DNA from: Ophiura sarsii
Taxonomy: Eukaryota > Echinodermata > Ophiuroidea > Amphilepidida > Ophiuridae
DNA length: 64,000 bases
Assembly: GCA_035610835.1 (NCBI GenBank)
Contig: CM069446.1
Span: 55,356,148-55,420,147 of the forward strand
Direction: 5' to 3'
Shown here: piece by piece, positions 46,099 through 56,669 of the stretch
How positions within the stretch are numbered: the first letter of the stretch is position 1
How the letters are laid out: every line of letters starts with the position of its first letter
Position numbers and translations under genes: made by a program
Notes under the pieces: model-generated
What the model was told of the DNA's origin: nothing
What the model saw: only the letters and a program-made list of their open reading frames with translations
Database searches by the model: none

Positions 46099-46420
46099 TT
46101 CATATGGTAGCAAAATTTTAAATGAAAGGGAATTACATATTACGACAAGTCTACTAAAAGAATGAAACCACATTTTCAGAATAAGCGCAAAGAGTGGACA
46201 ACTTAAGAGGAGACCTGACAAAAGACTTGCAATAGTTTATCAATGAACGAACAAGCACAGGCTGCTTATGTCCCTATCTAACCAATGACTTGTCATGGGA
46301 GCTGTGTGATGACTATGAGTCAATGACAAAATATTACAAAATAATAAAACCATGTTGATTTTTGTTTGGCCTCGATCCACACGCCCATCCATCACTATGC
46401 AGCTACTAATAAGCAATAAT

Positions 46421-46651
46421 TAGGGACGCGCCATTAGATTTTCAGGGGGGATTGGGGTTTTTTTGCGCTGCCAAAGGCGGCAATTTTTTACAAAATGTAT
46501 TCATTCATATTGAGTTGGGTGGGGTAGAGGGCTTTTGGGGTTTTTTTACTCATCAGGGGGGGATTTTCTTTTTTGGCCTGCATAGAGGAGTTTTTTTATA
46601 TTTTTTTAAACTTCCTACCACCCACCTGAAAATCTAATGGTGCGTCCCTTA
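46421..46651. mobile_element. MITE with agggacgcgccattag ends
   Basis: Left tagggacgcgccattagatt then ttcagg; right cctgaaaatctaatggtgcg then tcccttag. Inverted ends of about 26 bp with one mismatch. Interior has runs of G and T (ggggggattggggttttttt). About 231 bp. Confidence 0.88.
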
Positions 46652-46689
46652 GTAATTGATGTTTTTGGAGGGAGGGATGAATGCCATCA

Positions 46690-47265
46690 TTTCACATGAC
46701 TAATAACTGCCGTGTGTTAGAATTTATATTTCACATGGTATCATCATAAGAAGGCCAGTTATGTATTTCACACATTGCTGTCATTTGTTTGAATGTGTGT
46801 TCACATGGTAATCAGCTAAAGAGACCCGGTAATGTATAAAACACATCAATTGCTGCCATGTGTTAGTTAATGGTGTATTCATATTAAAACACTGTAAGGA
46901 CACCAGTAATGTATAAAACACATGGATGGTTGCAAGTTATTAACACTTTCCATGTGGGTATTAGTTGTACCATGTACAAAACAGATTTTTCAGAAACTTC
47001 TCCCTATTTTCAAACGGTATCCCAAGAATTACTGAACCAATACTAGGCATGTTTGTACTTATTTTAATGCATTTCTCATGGTGTTTCCAAATATGGTGAT
47101 GTAATTCAAGATTGTGACAGTTTTGAAACATTTCGGAACTGTCTTCTGCAGACGCCTGCTGCTTGGACAGTGTTAAGATTGTGATTTCACATGGTAACAC
47201 CAGAAGACCACCAGTTATGTATAAATAATGCATGGCTGCTGTTTGTTAAATAGTGTTTTTGATCA
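46690..47265 (+). repeat. Diverged tandem array, about 80-bp units, split by a MITE
   Basis: Units share ttcacatggta, then ccggtaatgtataaaacaca and ttgctgccatgtgttag. Starts are near 46730, 46800, 46870 and 47185. The MITE at 46940-47176 sits between two units. Confidence 0.75.
46940..47176 (+). mobile_element. MITE, family 'ttaacactttcca', copy 3
   Basis: Begins ttaacactttccatgtgggt and ends gcttggacagtgttaa, with TTAA at both ends. Contains ctaggcatgtttgtacttat and tctgcagacgcctgctgct, shared with the other copies. 237 bp. Confidence 0.9.
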
Positions 47266-47450
47266 TTTATGATATATGGCAATCATTGCAGAATGCAGAT
47301 AATGACATTTTCATATTGAATTTTTAAACAACTGTTACAATCTACAAGTCCTTCATTGTACACATTTTGAAAGGTTGCCTGTATACAACACAGCCACCAC
47401 TTGTGGTGAAACAGAATTTCTCATATTTGCGTGTGTAATTTTTCAACCAG

Positions 47451-47664
47451 GGTGAAATATTTAGTCCTTCCGGCAAGAGACCAGACTTTATTAACCAATC
47501 ACGGCCTGACGACAACTTCAGCAGGAGTATGTCCAACTTTAACCAGTCCAATAACTTTCCACAGCAGGGTGTTTATCCGGGAGACCGGCATATGGGTGGA
47601 GGGCCTCCGGGATCCTTTCCGCCTGGATACGGCCGGGACAGAGGACCTGGCGCGACAGGACATG
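47451..47664 (+). CDS. ARID1: ARID1 exon l: Asn/Gly/Pro/Arg linker
   Basis: Acceptor tttcaaccag|GGTGAA (phase 0 in), donor GGACATG|gtgaga (phase 1 out), 214 nt. It encodes GEIFSPSGKRPDFINQ, then SRPDDNFSRSMSNFNQSN and ends PPGYGRDRGPGATGH. GYGRDRG parallels FQFGRDRVS of vertebrate ARID1. Its end phase fits either the microexon at 52970 or direct joining to 56196. Confidence 0.92.
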
Positions 47665-47742
47665 GTGAGAATTATAGGACAATGGTATTAAGGAGAAAGT
47701 AGATTCATGGTATGAAACAATGATGGCTAAACAGAATTCTGC

Positions 47743-47979
47743 AGTTAGGCGAGGGAAAAAAGATAAAAACTACCTGTTTTACAGGCCCGATCGACCAACT
47801 TTTTAGAAAATAAATTCTCAAATCAGCCATTTTTGGCCGGAAATTATTTTTCTTCACAATTTGTTTTTAAAAAATCCCGATTTGTGCAGATTGAGGTGAC
47901 ATTTTATGTTTACAAAAAACAAAATCAAGCCGACTGACCGTCCTTGACAGGTCCGTCCGCCCGTAAAACATCGCCTCAG
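47743..47979. mobile_element. MITE, family 'gttaggcga', copy 2
   Basis: Left gttaggcgagggaaaaaaga then ctacctgttttacaggc; right gacaggtccgtccgcccgta then aaacatcgcctca. About 237 bp, loosely inverted ends. Confidence 0.65.
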
Positions 47980-48330
47980 TGCACACAATTATGAAAGTTT
48001 AATAATTTTGTAGAGTATGAAGCAATATCCTCTAAAATCTTTGTTTTTATCTTCAGACATATTATAGTCCAAGTAGTTATTACACACCATGAATCTGCTA
48101 GCTAGCCCTTGTGGAAACTAACCATAAGTGTATTTTTGATTCTTTTGGACAATGCATTGTTTACTGGCCTTGGTTTGAAATCATACATGTATGGTTTTAT
48201 GCTACAGCAGTGAACAACAGCAATGTCGAAAAGAAGCAAAGTTAATCCATTCATAAATGTGTATTTCTGGGATTAGGGTACTTTACTGTGTATACTGTCT
48301 GAGTGTATTCAAACTCTTGTCATGCATCTC

Positions 48331-48521
48331 AGGGTCAGAAATTCGAGGAGAATCTGAGAATCCATTCTTGCAAAGATTCCTGCGGGTTAAGTTGCGAGAA
48401 TCCAAGTTGATTCTTGTGGATAATCCGTCTAACATGCTATTTGCATGGAGGAATCTCTCCAAATCCTTGGCAAGAATCTAAATGGACTCTCGCACCCTTT
48501 GACAAACTTCTGACCCTACAT
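48331..48521. mobile_element. MITE with agggtcagaa ends ('gattctcgc' family)
   Basis: Left agggtcagaaattcgaggag then aatctgagaatcc; right ggactctcgcaccctttgac then aaacttctgaccct. About 191 bp with internal gagaatcc/ggattct palindromes. Confidence 0.75.
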
Positions 48522-48648
48522 CTGTACAGGCGGGTCAAAACAGTTTTCAACTGACACAATCACCATATTGGTCAAATCTCATCGATGACGGTATGAAAAC
48601 GCTATTCGACGTTCCTCGTTGATTTTTGGATATTATGAACATGGACAG

Positions 48649-49238
48649 TAGGGGAGAGTGGGGTATGTTGGAACGCGAGGTTAGTTGAAACATTGAGATT
48701 TTCCTAAAAACCAACAATTAATTTCTAGAAACACTGCCATCAGGTGGTGTGCAAAAGCAACCCCCACATACCACATTGCCTACAGCACATGGGTGTCAGT
48801 CTTCTTGGAGTTAGAAAAGAAAATTCAATTTTTCAACTTTTTTTAAAATTTTTGACATTAAGAAATTTGGTATTGTATTATCTCTATGATGTTTGTAGAT
48901 TCATGTGGCTATATTTTTAGTATGTTAGGCTCTTATACTAAGCTACAAAATAAGGCTAAATAGGTGTGCAGTTGTATGCCATGTTTTGCACAATAAGCTT
49001 AAACATCTGCCATGTTCCAACCAACCCCATGCATGGGGTTAGTTGAAACAGCTGAAATAATTTTTTCAAAGTGGATTATTTTAATAAACATAAACAAGTC
49101 TTAGAATGTTATATGCTGTATTTGTAACACACATATGTATGCTTGAACTGATATAGTTATTGAATCCTGAATCAATTTTAATTGCGTTATAGAGTCATTT
49201 TTCTGGAAAATGTTCCAACCAACCCCACTCTCCCCTAT
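48649..49238. mobile_element. 590-bp TIR element (taggggagagtggggt ends)
   Basis: Left taggggagagtggggtatgt then tggaac; right gttccaaccaaccccactct then cccctata. Sub-terminal copies of the ttagttgaaaca / gttccaacc phrase recur inside (48684, 49014-49050). No transposase. Confidence 0.88.
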
Positions 49239-49866
49239 ACACCATGATCTCACCATGGTTGTATGCAAGTACCCTAATCCCAATCAACTTTGGAAACTAA
49301 ACCAACCAAACTGGTTGGCTCAGTGAGATTTACTAACTCATTTAGGGATGGTTTAAAATCACAGTGTGTCTGTACTGTATATGTATATTATTATCAGGGC
49401 AAGTTCAGTGATGTACCATTTGCGTTGGAGGATGATCGTCAATTTGTATCTGAAAGAAAATGTTAGTAGACCAAAATAAAATGGAGACAAAATGGTTGTC
49501 AAAGTCTTGCATATCCTGTGTAATATTTAGCTTTATTCAAAGCTGAGGGAGGATATTTGTAATTTCAGACTCTTTCGTTATGTTTGCATTTGTTTCAAAA
49601 GATTTGATTAACTTTCATCATTTTTAGCTGATTCCCCTTTGAATATAATGGTACATCCTTAGAATAATGTTAAAATAAGTTATGATTGTCTTCCTAAAAT
49701 GTACGATCATGCCAGTCACAAGGCTACGTTTTAGATCATTTGCTCTGCCGTAGTTACGTAGTGGTGTTGTTATAATTTTAAGGGGTTGGTTGACCTTTGT
49801 CAAACTTTGTAGGTCAATTCCCTGGTAATAGCACAACTAAGTAGTAGAATCTATGTATAGTTAACA

Positions 49867-50043
49867 AGCCTTTTCACACGGACACCTAGCAATTTTTTAG
49901 TTACCTGCCAGTGTCACTCTGATATCATGTTCAAAGAGAGAATTGGGTAACTCTAGAAACCGATCCCTGATATTGTATCAGAGTCAAGTGTGATCAATCA
50001 GTGTAAGAAATGGATTATCGCTGGTTCTGTGTGAAATGGCTTC
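49867..50043. mobile_element. Probable MITE (agccttttcacac ends)
   Basis: Left agccttttcacacggacacc; right ctggttctgtgtgaaatggct. Inverted with mismatches; about 177 bp. Confidence 0.5.
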
Positions 50044-50176
50044 ATGTGTTTCATCTTCATGTGCTAACATCTATAATAGGGGTTCATAGTTGCCGTCTTA
50101 AATGATTTGGACAAATCCGACCAAATCATGTGCGTGCATCGGTTGCATAATTTAAGTATGCGCTTAGAATAGTTGC

Positions 50177-50347
50177 CATGTGTGAAACGGGGCTCAAACT
50201 ACTTTTTTGATAACGAGGGCTATGTTATTCATATTTTACTCAAAAGTAGCCCTCGTGTGTGCATTTTGCCATTGACAAACATTTTGTGGATTACAGGGGC
50301 TAATCACCCCATAACCCCTGTGTATTTTGAGCCCTGGTGTGAAATAT
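50177..50347. mobile_element. MITE (gtgtgaaacggggctcaaa ends)
   Basis: Left gtgtgaaacggggctcaaac; right ttttgagccctggtgtgaaa read inward as its inverse. Inner cgagggct/agccctcg pair adds a nested hairpin. About 171 bp. Confidence 0.65.
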
Positions 50348-50738
50348 CAATTCCAGTTCAGGGCGGAATCGTGGACAAGACATTATGACGGTTACTGTAA
50401 TTGCAAGAAGGCTTTCAAATGCAAGGGCTCATGGCTATCCCGTTGTTGTTGTGGTGATTTATACTTATAGTTAGATATTAAAGCAGATGGCAGCTTTGCA
50501 TGTACGGACTGCCTCGTACAATTCCTATAATGGCTGCCCTGAAACTGAAATTCTAGATTGTAACATTTCATTGATAAATACATAGGAACAGCTTGTTATC
50601 ATGTTTTATAGGACTATTTATTATTCGTACATGCAGTGACAGCCCTTTGTTACATTGCTCAATTTTGATAGAAAAAATTCAATAGCAACTGTAACTGCAC
50701 TCCTGCAGCATAATGTGGCCTTCTTTTACTGAACCTTC

Positions 50739-50957
50739 TATAGTATAATCTGTCCCAAATAGGCGAAAATTGTGAGGCTAATATTTATCCGCGGGCACAA
50801 ATGGAATTCCTACTGGCGCACATCTATTGACAAGAGTGTGCATGATGCACGAACGCATACTCTAACCAATAAATATGCAAGACAGGAGAGATTCTTTTTG
50901 CACATAGATAAATACACGCCTCGCAAGTCTCGCCAATTTTAAACGGATTAAACAATA
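50739..50957 (+). mobile_element. MITE, family 'tatagtttaatcagttcc', copy 5 (diverged)
   Basis: Ends tatagtataatctgtcccaa then ataggcga, and ctcgccaattttaaacggat then taaacaata. The interior is the least similar of the five. Confidence 0.78.
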
Positions 50958-51504
50958 GTCATTGCCAACTAATATTATATTATCATCAGTGTTTAGCATG
51001 TATAAGAATGGATCATTACTGTATGTTAAACCTACAGTCACAACCTAACTGTCCATGCTTAAATGTGTGTTTCCTATGGGACTAACATTTTGGTATTAGA
51101 ACCATTTAAATTAACCACATTTGGGGATGCTATTTACAAAAACAAAACCGTTTTATTTTCAAGCCAGGTTTTCAGAGTATCAAAGTAATTTACAATTTGG
51201 AAAAAATTGTACTGATGTTGAGATAATGCCTATGAAAATTCCTTTTAAAAGGTTTATTTATAGTCTTTTATTATATTTTGGACGATGTCATATTCCTCGA
51301 AATGAAAATATAAGAAATGCTTGGTAACACTTCAGACACCCAGGCATTTTTGAAACAGCAAGACATTTTGAAACACTCAGATAATCATGTTGTGTACAAA
51401 ATAATTATATTCCAAATATGAAATTTTTATTCTTGTCATAGGACTGCTACTAAATCCTATTACTTATTTGACACTGTTGACGACAAAAACCACTCGTTAT
51501 CTGA

Positions 51505-51808
51505 GAATTGGGCAGTTTTGGGGTTTCAGCACTGGACGCCTAGATGTACCCAGATTCAATCCCACAATGCTAGCATTTTACATTACATTACAATGGTTAA
51601 TTCATCGGCTTTGCTGTATGCTAGGCTTGTTGCATTGTGGGACTGAATGTCAGTACAACTCTGTGGTACATCACAATGGGCCAAAAGCTAATTGATCGGC
51701 TTTCTTGTATGCTACGTACGTACGCTCATTGCATTGTGGGTCTACATTTTAGTACAACTCGGCTTCCAGGTGCTGAAACCTCAAAACTGCGTATTTGGGC
51801 GGTTTGTT
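51505..51808. mobile_element. TIR element with internal direct repeat
   Basis: Left ttgggcagttttggggtttc then agcactgg; right gctgaaacctcaaaactgcg then tatttgggcggtttg. Inside, attgtgggactgaatgtcag then tacaactctg (51632) is repeated as attgtgggtctacattttag then tacaactcgg (51732). Confidence 0.75.
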
Positions 51809-51833
51809 TGGGAGCAGTTTTCAGTGTTTAAAT

Positions 51834-52026
51834 GATCAGGCATGATATTTTGTAGATTAAAATCTGAAAGTAGATATTTTTCTCTTTGAAATGTTGACAT
51901 TTTTTGCCTGAATTTGTATTTATTTAGCAACATTTTAGGCAATTAGTTAAATAGTCTGCAGGTTGTTTTTTTAATATTTAAGAGATTTTCAGATTTTTTC
52001 ACCTGATATGAATATCATGCCTGATG
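51834..52026. mobile_element. MITE with atcaggcatgatatt ends
   Basis: Left gatcaggcatgatattttgt; right gaatatcatgcctgatgg. Inner aaaatctgaaa / ttttcagatttttt also pairs. About 193 bp. Confidence 0.8.
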
Positions 52027-52795
52027 GTGAGGTAGCAATCCTATGGTATTGTAGTATTAATGTTGCATTCCATAGCCGTGTAGATTATGTATTCGTGTAG
52101 AAATTCGTTTAGACATCATATTCATTTAGCTTTCATAATAGTTTCAACATATATACTGTTCAGAATAAGTTAACTGTGGAGCTGACAACAACTGATTGTC
52201 AGAACTGCCATTGCTTTGTGTGCAAGTTTAAATTTATTCTGAACAGACTTCAGTGTGTATTGTTTCCAGTTTCATAAGGCTCACAGCATAATGATAGACC
52301 CAACCTCGCATTACTATCACAGAATTGTGGGTAATGTGCAGTGAGTCTTGTGTAGCTGTAAATCTATGTTTTGCACATAATTGCAAGGGAGAATCCAATC
52401 CTAGATTTCACTTCGGTAAGGGAAAATATCCCGGTGCATTTTCAGTATTTCCACAAGCTAATTAAGAAGATCCAGTGATTCCTTGGCAAAATTATATAAA
52501 AGACTATTTGCCTAAAGTAAAGGCTTTCAAAATTATCAAATTTAAAAAAATGGAATATTTCAATTTTTTGGGGTTTGAAATTTTTGAACAATTTTTTGAA
52601 TTTTGCTGATTTTTTTTGCAAATTTACCACACAAAAAATTGGAAAAACAAGAACAACCGACTCTACCTAAGAGGTCCGCTCAGGTTGGTTAGTTGTTGCC
52701 GAAGTAAAGAATAATTTTAATATATTCTCCATTCCAATTCTGTGATGTTGTCTCTTATGTTTCTTCTGTCCATGAGTGTGTGTGTGTGTGTGCAG

Positions 52796-52813
52796 CCAGC
52801 TACAGCAGGCATG
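52796..52813 (+). CDS. Possible ARID1 6-codon microexon (weak)
   Basis: Eighteen bases between a (TG)n-preceded acceptor tgtgcag|CCAGC and a poor donor GGCATG|gtgttg. Phase 1-1 fits the flanking exons and would add SYSRHG-type residues. The donor is far from consensus and the TG run is not a normal pyrimidine tract. Kept only because frame and phase match and it neighbours the stronger microexon at 52970. Confidence 0.2.
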
Positions 52814-52969
52814 GTGTTGGCATGACCCTACTATTTACTCCTCCTCCTCCTCCTACGCCTCCTTATCCATTCACCGACTAATAACATCCATATTTCATCA
52901 TCCAATTAGCTAGCAAACGTTGTCCATGTGCAAATTTCCAAGTTTATTCTATGTTTATGTGTTATTTAG

Positions 52970-52999
52970 ACTACTATCAACCGGTTCGTTCTCATCTAG
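52970..52999 (+). CDS. ARID1: Probable ARID1 10-codon microexon
   Basis: Thirty bases with acceptor tgttatttag|ACTACT and donor CATCTAG|gtaatt, phase 1-1, encoding DYYQPVRSHL with the split glycine. It lies in the 8.5-kb gap between exons l and m, both of which use phase 1 there, so inclusion or skipping keeps frame. The CTAG|gtaa donor is good. No homologous text is recalled from vertebrates, so transcript evidence decides. Confidence 0.55.
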   Translation, partial: TTINRFVLI

Positions 53000-53881
53000 G
53001 TAATTGACATTATTTCATTCTACTCTGGTATGGCTTTCTCAAGTCCATGATGTCATAGTACAGTTGCTGTATAGTCTTCAAATTAAGTAACTGACCAGGT
53101 TATAAATGTGCTGATAACTCTTACAGTATAGCTCCTTCATAAACATATTAAATAATAAAGTTGTTGAAAAAATGCTCCTCTTTAATTTGAGATATTGCAC
53201 GCTACGAATGGTTGATTACTTAGGAAGTTACCATCCCAAATGTAAGGTCAAGAACGATTATCATTTTCACATTTTGCTTTGCTACGCACAGACTTTGTTA
53301 CGGGCAAATGATTGATTATTAGTAGTGATAGTGCTAATTCACTGGTCGATGCCCTTGTTGGATACAGCACACACGCATTACCTGTCATACTCTCCCCGTG
53401 TTGAAAAGAAAAATGTGAAAATGAAAATCGTAATTGACCTTACATTTGGGATTGTAACTTCTTCAATAATCAACCATTATTTGTGTGCAATATCACAAAT
53501 TAAAGATGAGACATTTTTCAACAACTTACTAATTTAATATGTGTATGTAGGAGTTATACTTTTAGAGATATCAGCACATTTATTACCTGGTCATTTCCTT
53601 TATTGATGACTGTATGCGCACACATGTAGTGTGTGTATTAGTATGCGATTAGCTCTGTGATAGCTCCAATGCAGTGACGTCACTATACGAACTTAGATCA
53701 TTCACTTCTTCAAGCCTGCACTTAGTGCTGCACTAGCTTGTATAATCTACCTGGTGTAGTCACTGATTTCTCCTTAAAATCCACAAAACAGAAGTCTTAT
53801 TTCCCTCAATTTAGATTCAATTCTGTCAGTAACATGATTTGAGTCATCTTGTCATTAATTATTTCTGGCTGAAAAAAGTTA

Positions 53882-54250
53882 TTAAATCATGGCTAGATAG
53901 ATTTTCAAATATTGAATGCTATTAGGTTGTGCAGTAGTAAAACTAGATCACTCGGACCAATTTGGATTGTTCCATCACACGAGGTGAAGGAAAAATGCCA
54001 ATTTGACCTTGTGATATAGTTTTTACTATCACACTCTCAGGCATTCAATATTTGTATACTATTTCATGGCTAGATATTACATTTTTGACATAAAACAAAT
54101 TTGTATGCTTTTTCTTGTGCAATAGTAAGACTACACCGTTCGTTCCAATTTGGATTGTTCCATCACACTTGGCTTCGCCTTGTAATGGAAAAGTTAAAAT
54201 TTGACTATGTGATATAGTTTTTACAATCACACTCTCATGCATTCAATATT
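53882..54250 (+). repeat. Diverged tandem duplication, about 180 bp
   Basis: Both units contain catggctagat, then ccaatttggattgttccatc, tgtgatatagtttttac and atcacactctca, and end gcattcaatatt. Each unit is itself bracketed by an inverted attgaatgc/gcattcaat pair. Confidence 0.82.
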
Positions 54251-54539
54251 CATATACTTTTCTTTACGAAATAAAATGAACAAACTGGTTAATAGTAGTA
54301 ATTAGTACACTAACAAGTAGCTCTCCTACTGCTTATCTTAGAATCATCCCGTTTCATATGGTCACATTTTTTAAGTTGGGACCCAATTGGTGCACATTTA
54401 GCAATTTGGTGAAAATCACCTCTCTTGGCACCTTTTTAACTGTATCACAAGCATAGTTCATCTAAAGTATGTATAACCATACATTTTTGGAAAGCTGATA
54501 TACTAAGGATTTTAATGGCACTAATTTTAACCTGATATT

Positions 54540-55125
54540 CAGGGTGGCCAAAAAATCATATAGGGTGTAACAAAAGAAATTTACATGAAATACTTAACTT
54601 TTTAAAAGGACTCACATTTTTTCCCAGTATGTAGAAATTAAAATCTAACTTATTGATGAGAAAGCATATGATTTGCCCTTTCCAAAAATGTATAATTTGT
54701 GGGGGTTTCTTAGTTACAGTAATACTATACAGGGTGTGCAAAAAGTAAAAATTATTACGCTCATATAATTATAGAAAATAGCTAGCTATATTCAAAGTAG
54801 CTCAAAATACATCAAAACATATCAATAACTTGTCAGAATCTGAAATTTGATGAAGGATTGTTATTTCCTACTTGAAAAAAAATATACCCCATCAAAATTA
54901 GGAATTATTTTTAAAGATTATACAGGGTGTTTCAAAATTTAAGATAAGTCACTGTTAATGTGTTATTGACTTGGTTGGTTAGACTGTATACAGAATGAAA
55001 AGGCTATAGAAGTAGGCCTGTATTTCAAGCATGTGTTAGACCTTTATTCCAGGGAATAAAAGGCTAAATAATATTTAGTTTGAACTGTTACACAGCAGGC
55101 TAGTATACAGGGTGGTACAAAATGT
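54540..55125 (+). repeat. Series of cagggtg motifs at about 190-bp spacing
   Basis: cagggtggccaaaaaatc (54541), acagggtgtgcaaaaagtaa (54731), acagggtgtttcaaaattta (54925) and acagggtggtacaaaatgta (55109) are spaced 184-194 bp. Sequence between them is poorly conserved. The phrase is common at transposon ends. Confidence 0.6.
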
Positions 55126-56195
55126 AATCGTCATAGGTTTAACATGCACTGATTCATTTCATTGTAACATTATATTAGATTGATTGATTGTAGGCCTACA
55201 GTGTAATGGACAATTTAACTGAGGTTGAAAATGACAACCCTTATCAACTTTATGAAGTTCATAAATCATACATTTTGAAATGCTAAACCCCATTATAGGT
55301 CAATGTGCCTATCCAGGATTACCCTAATCACATCGTTTATAAAATTTAATTAGTTTTTAACTAATTAGTGTTTATTTCATTAAAAAGTGTCTTTTTACAT
55401 TAAATACAGACATGATAGTGACTGTAAACTTCAACATCATGACTATTTTTACAGAAAATGTGGGTTCTCTATGCAATTTCTACTAAAAGCTCATTTGAAT
55501 ATCATTTGCAACCTTATCATCCCCACCTCCACCATGCCGACTAATTATGTTTAACGAGTTACATAAATTGATTAAGCTTCATTTAAATGTTTTGTCTAAT
55601 TTGTATGATTAGAGCATTAAATGCTCTGTAAAATAAGACCAAACTTGCAATTCCATGTTGTACTAAACCTGAGATACAAGCATTTGAATCTTTTAGAATC
55701 AATTACAAATGCTATCTCCATTGGAAATACACACACGCAACAACCACCCCCGCAACAACCACCCCTTCCACCTCTGACTAATTGTGTTTAATACGCTGTA
55801 GTAATTAATTGGTATGCATATTTGATATTATTTTTCTTGATACTGATAGAGGGATAATTGGGCTTTCATATAAGCCTAAATTTGCATATCTGCTATGCTT
55901 ATAACAGTACTTTATTTAGAAAACCAATGTCAAATGTTACCGAAAATGTGCATATTCCACCTTTTTTGGGTGCCCAACTTAAAAAACCTGACCACATCCT
56001 GTTCCTCATATTAGATAGCAAAATTTTTGTTCAAATTAACTTTTTTAACAAATTTGCTTTTGTTTTAATGTTACTTATAATAAGTTGATTTAATTTAAAG
56101 TTTGATTTGAAAAAAGCTCCTTAGTTGCATACTTTTTTTAGTTGGCCTTTGTTCCTTCCCTCACCGTCAGATTTTGGTTCCATTTTCCTTATCAG

Positions 56196-56669
56196 GCCCA
56201 GGTCCCTTGATGGGAATGCTGTCTGCTGATTGGTCCGATCCATCCATGCCTGCTGTCGCTGGAACGCCTTCTGCCGCTGCACCACCGCCGCCACCTCCCT
56301 CGGGCCCCTGGCCTGGCGCTCCGCCTCCACGTTGGAATGACCCTCAATATCCTTTTCCTCCATCCAATCAAGGTCATTCTATGAGACCCGGTCCGGGGAC
56401 GGGCAACAGTGCGTCGCCGTCATGGGGCACTATGCACCAGAGACCGACGTTGCCGTACAGCGGCTCGGCAGGCGGGCCACGCACCTTGCAGCAGGCCCTG
56501 ATGGCAGCGGCGCATAGGGAGAGGCAGCACAGCAAGATGATGGGGAAGCCGTCACCGCAGCCTATGCAGCAGATGCCGCCCAAAAAGGATATCATATTCC
56601 CGCCGGATAGTGTGGAAGCGACGCAACCCAAATTTGGCAAGACCAAAAGGAAAACAAGCAAGGATATTG
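56196..56669 (+). CDS. ARID1: ARID1 exon m: Pro-rich linker ending in conserved IFPPDSVEATQP
   Basis: Acceptor ccttatcag|GCCCAG (phase 1 in), donor GATATTG|gtatgt (phase 1 out), 474 nt. It begins GPGPLMGMLSADWSDPS, then a proline run and a PRWNDPQYPFPPSNQ segment, and ends with PKKDIIFPPDSVEATQP followed by KFGKTKRKTSKDIG. The last part matches RRDITFPPGSVEATQP...KDIG of vertebrate ARID1 almost residue for residue. KTKRKTSK is a basic, NLS-like cluster. Confidence 0.97.

Larger units (their letters stand above)
45565..47450 (+). other. Intron k-l
   Basis: A 1.9-kb intron. Contents: an inverted-repeat pair at 45735-45800 (catgttcaggggcaagagca against cggcccctgaacgtgtt), MITEs at 45914, 46421 and 46940, and a tandem array (46690-47265). 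Confidence 0.88.
47665..52969 (+). other. Intron l to microexon, first part
   Basis: A 5.3-kb stretch of the 8.5-kb intron. MITEs are listed at 47743, 48331, 48649, 49867, 50177, 50739, 51505 and 51834. 49240-49860 holds nothing recognised. A weak microexon candidate is at 52796. Confidence 0.85.
53000..56195 (+). other. Intron microexon to exon m
   Basis: A 3.2-kb intron. It holds a 180-bp duplication (53882-54250), a 190-bp-spaced cagggtg series (54540-55125), and a weak tandem pair at about 55530 and 55770 (ccacctc...gactaattatgtttaa). 53000-53880 shows nothing recognised. Confidence 0.82.
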
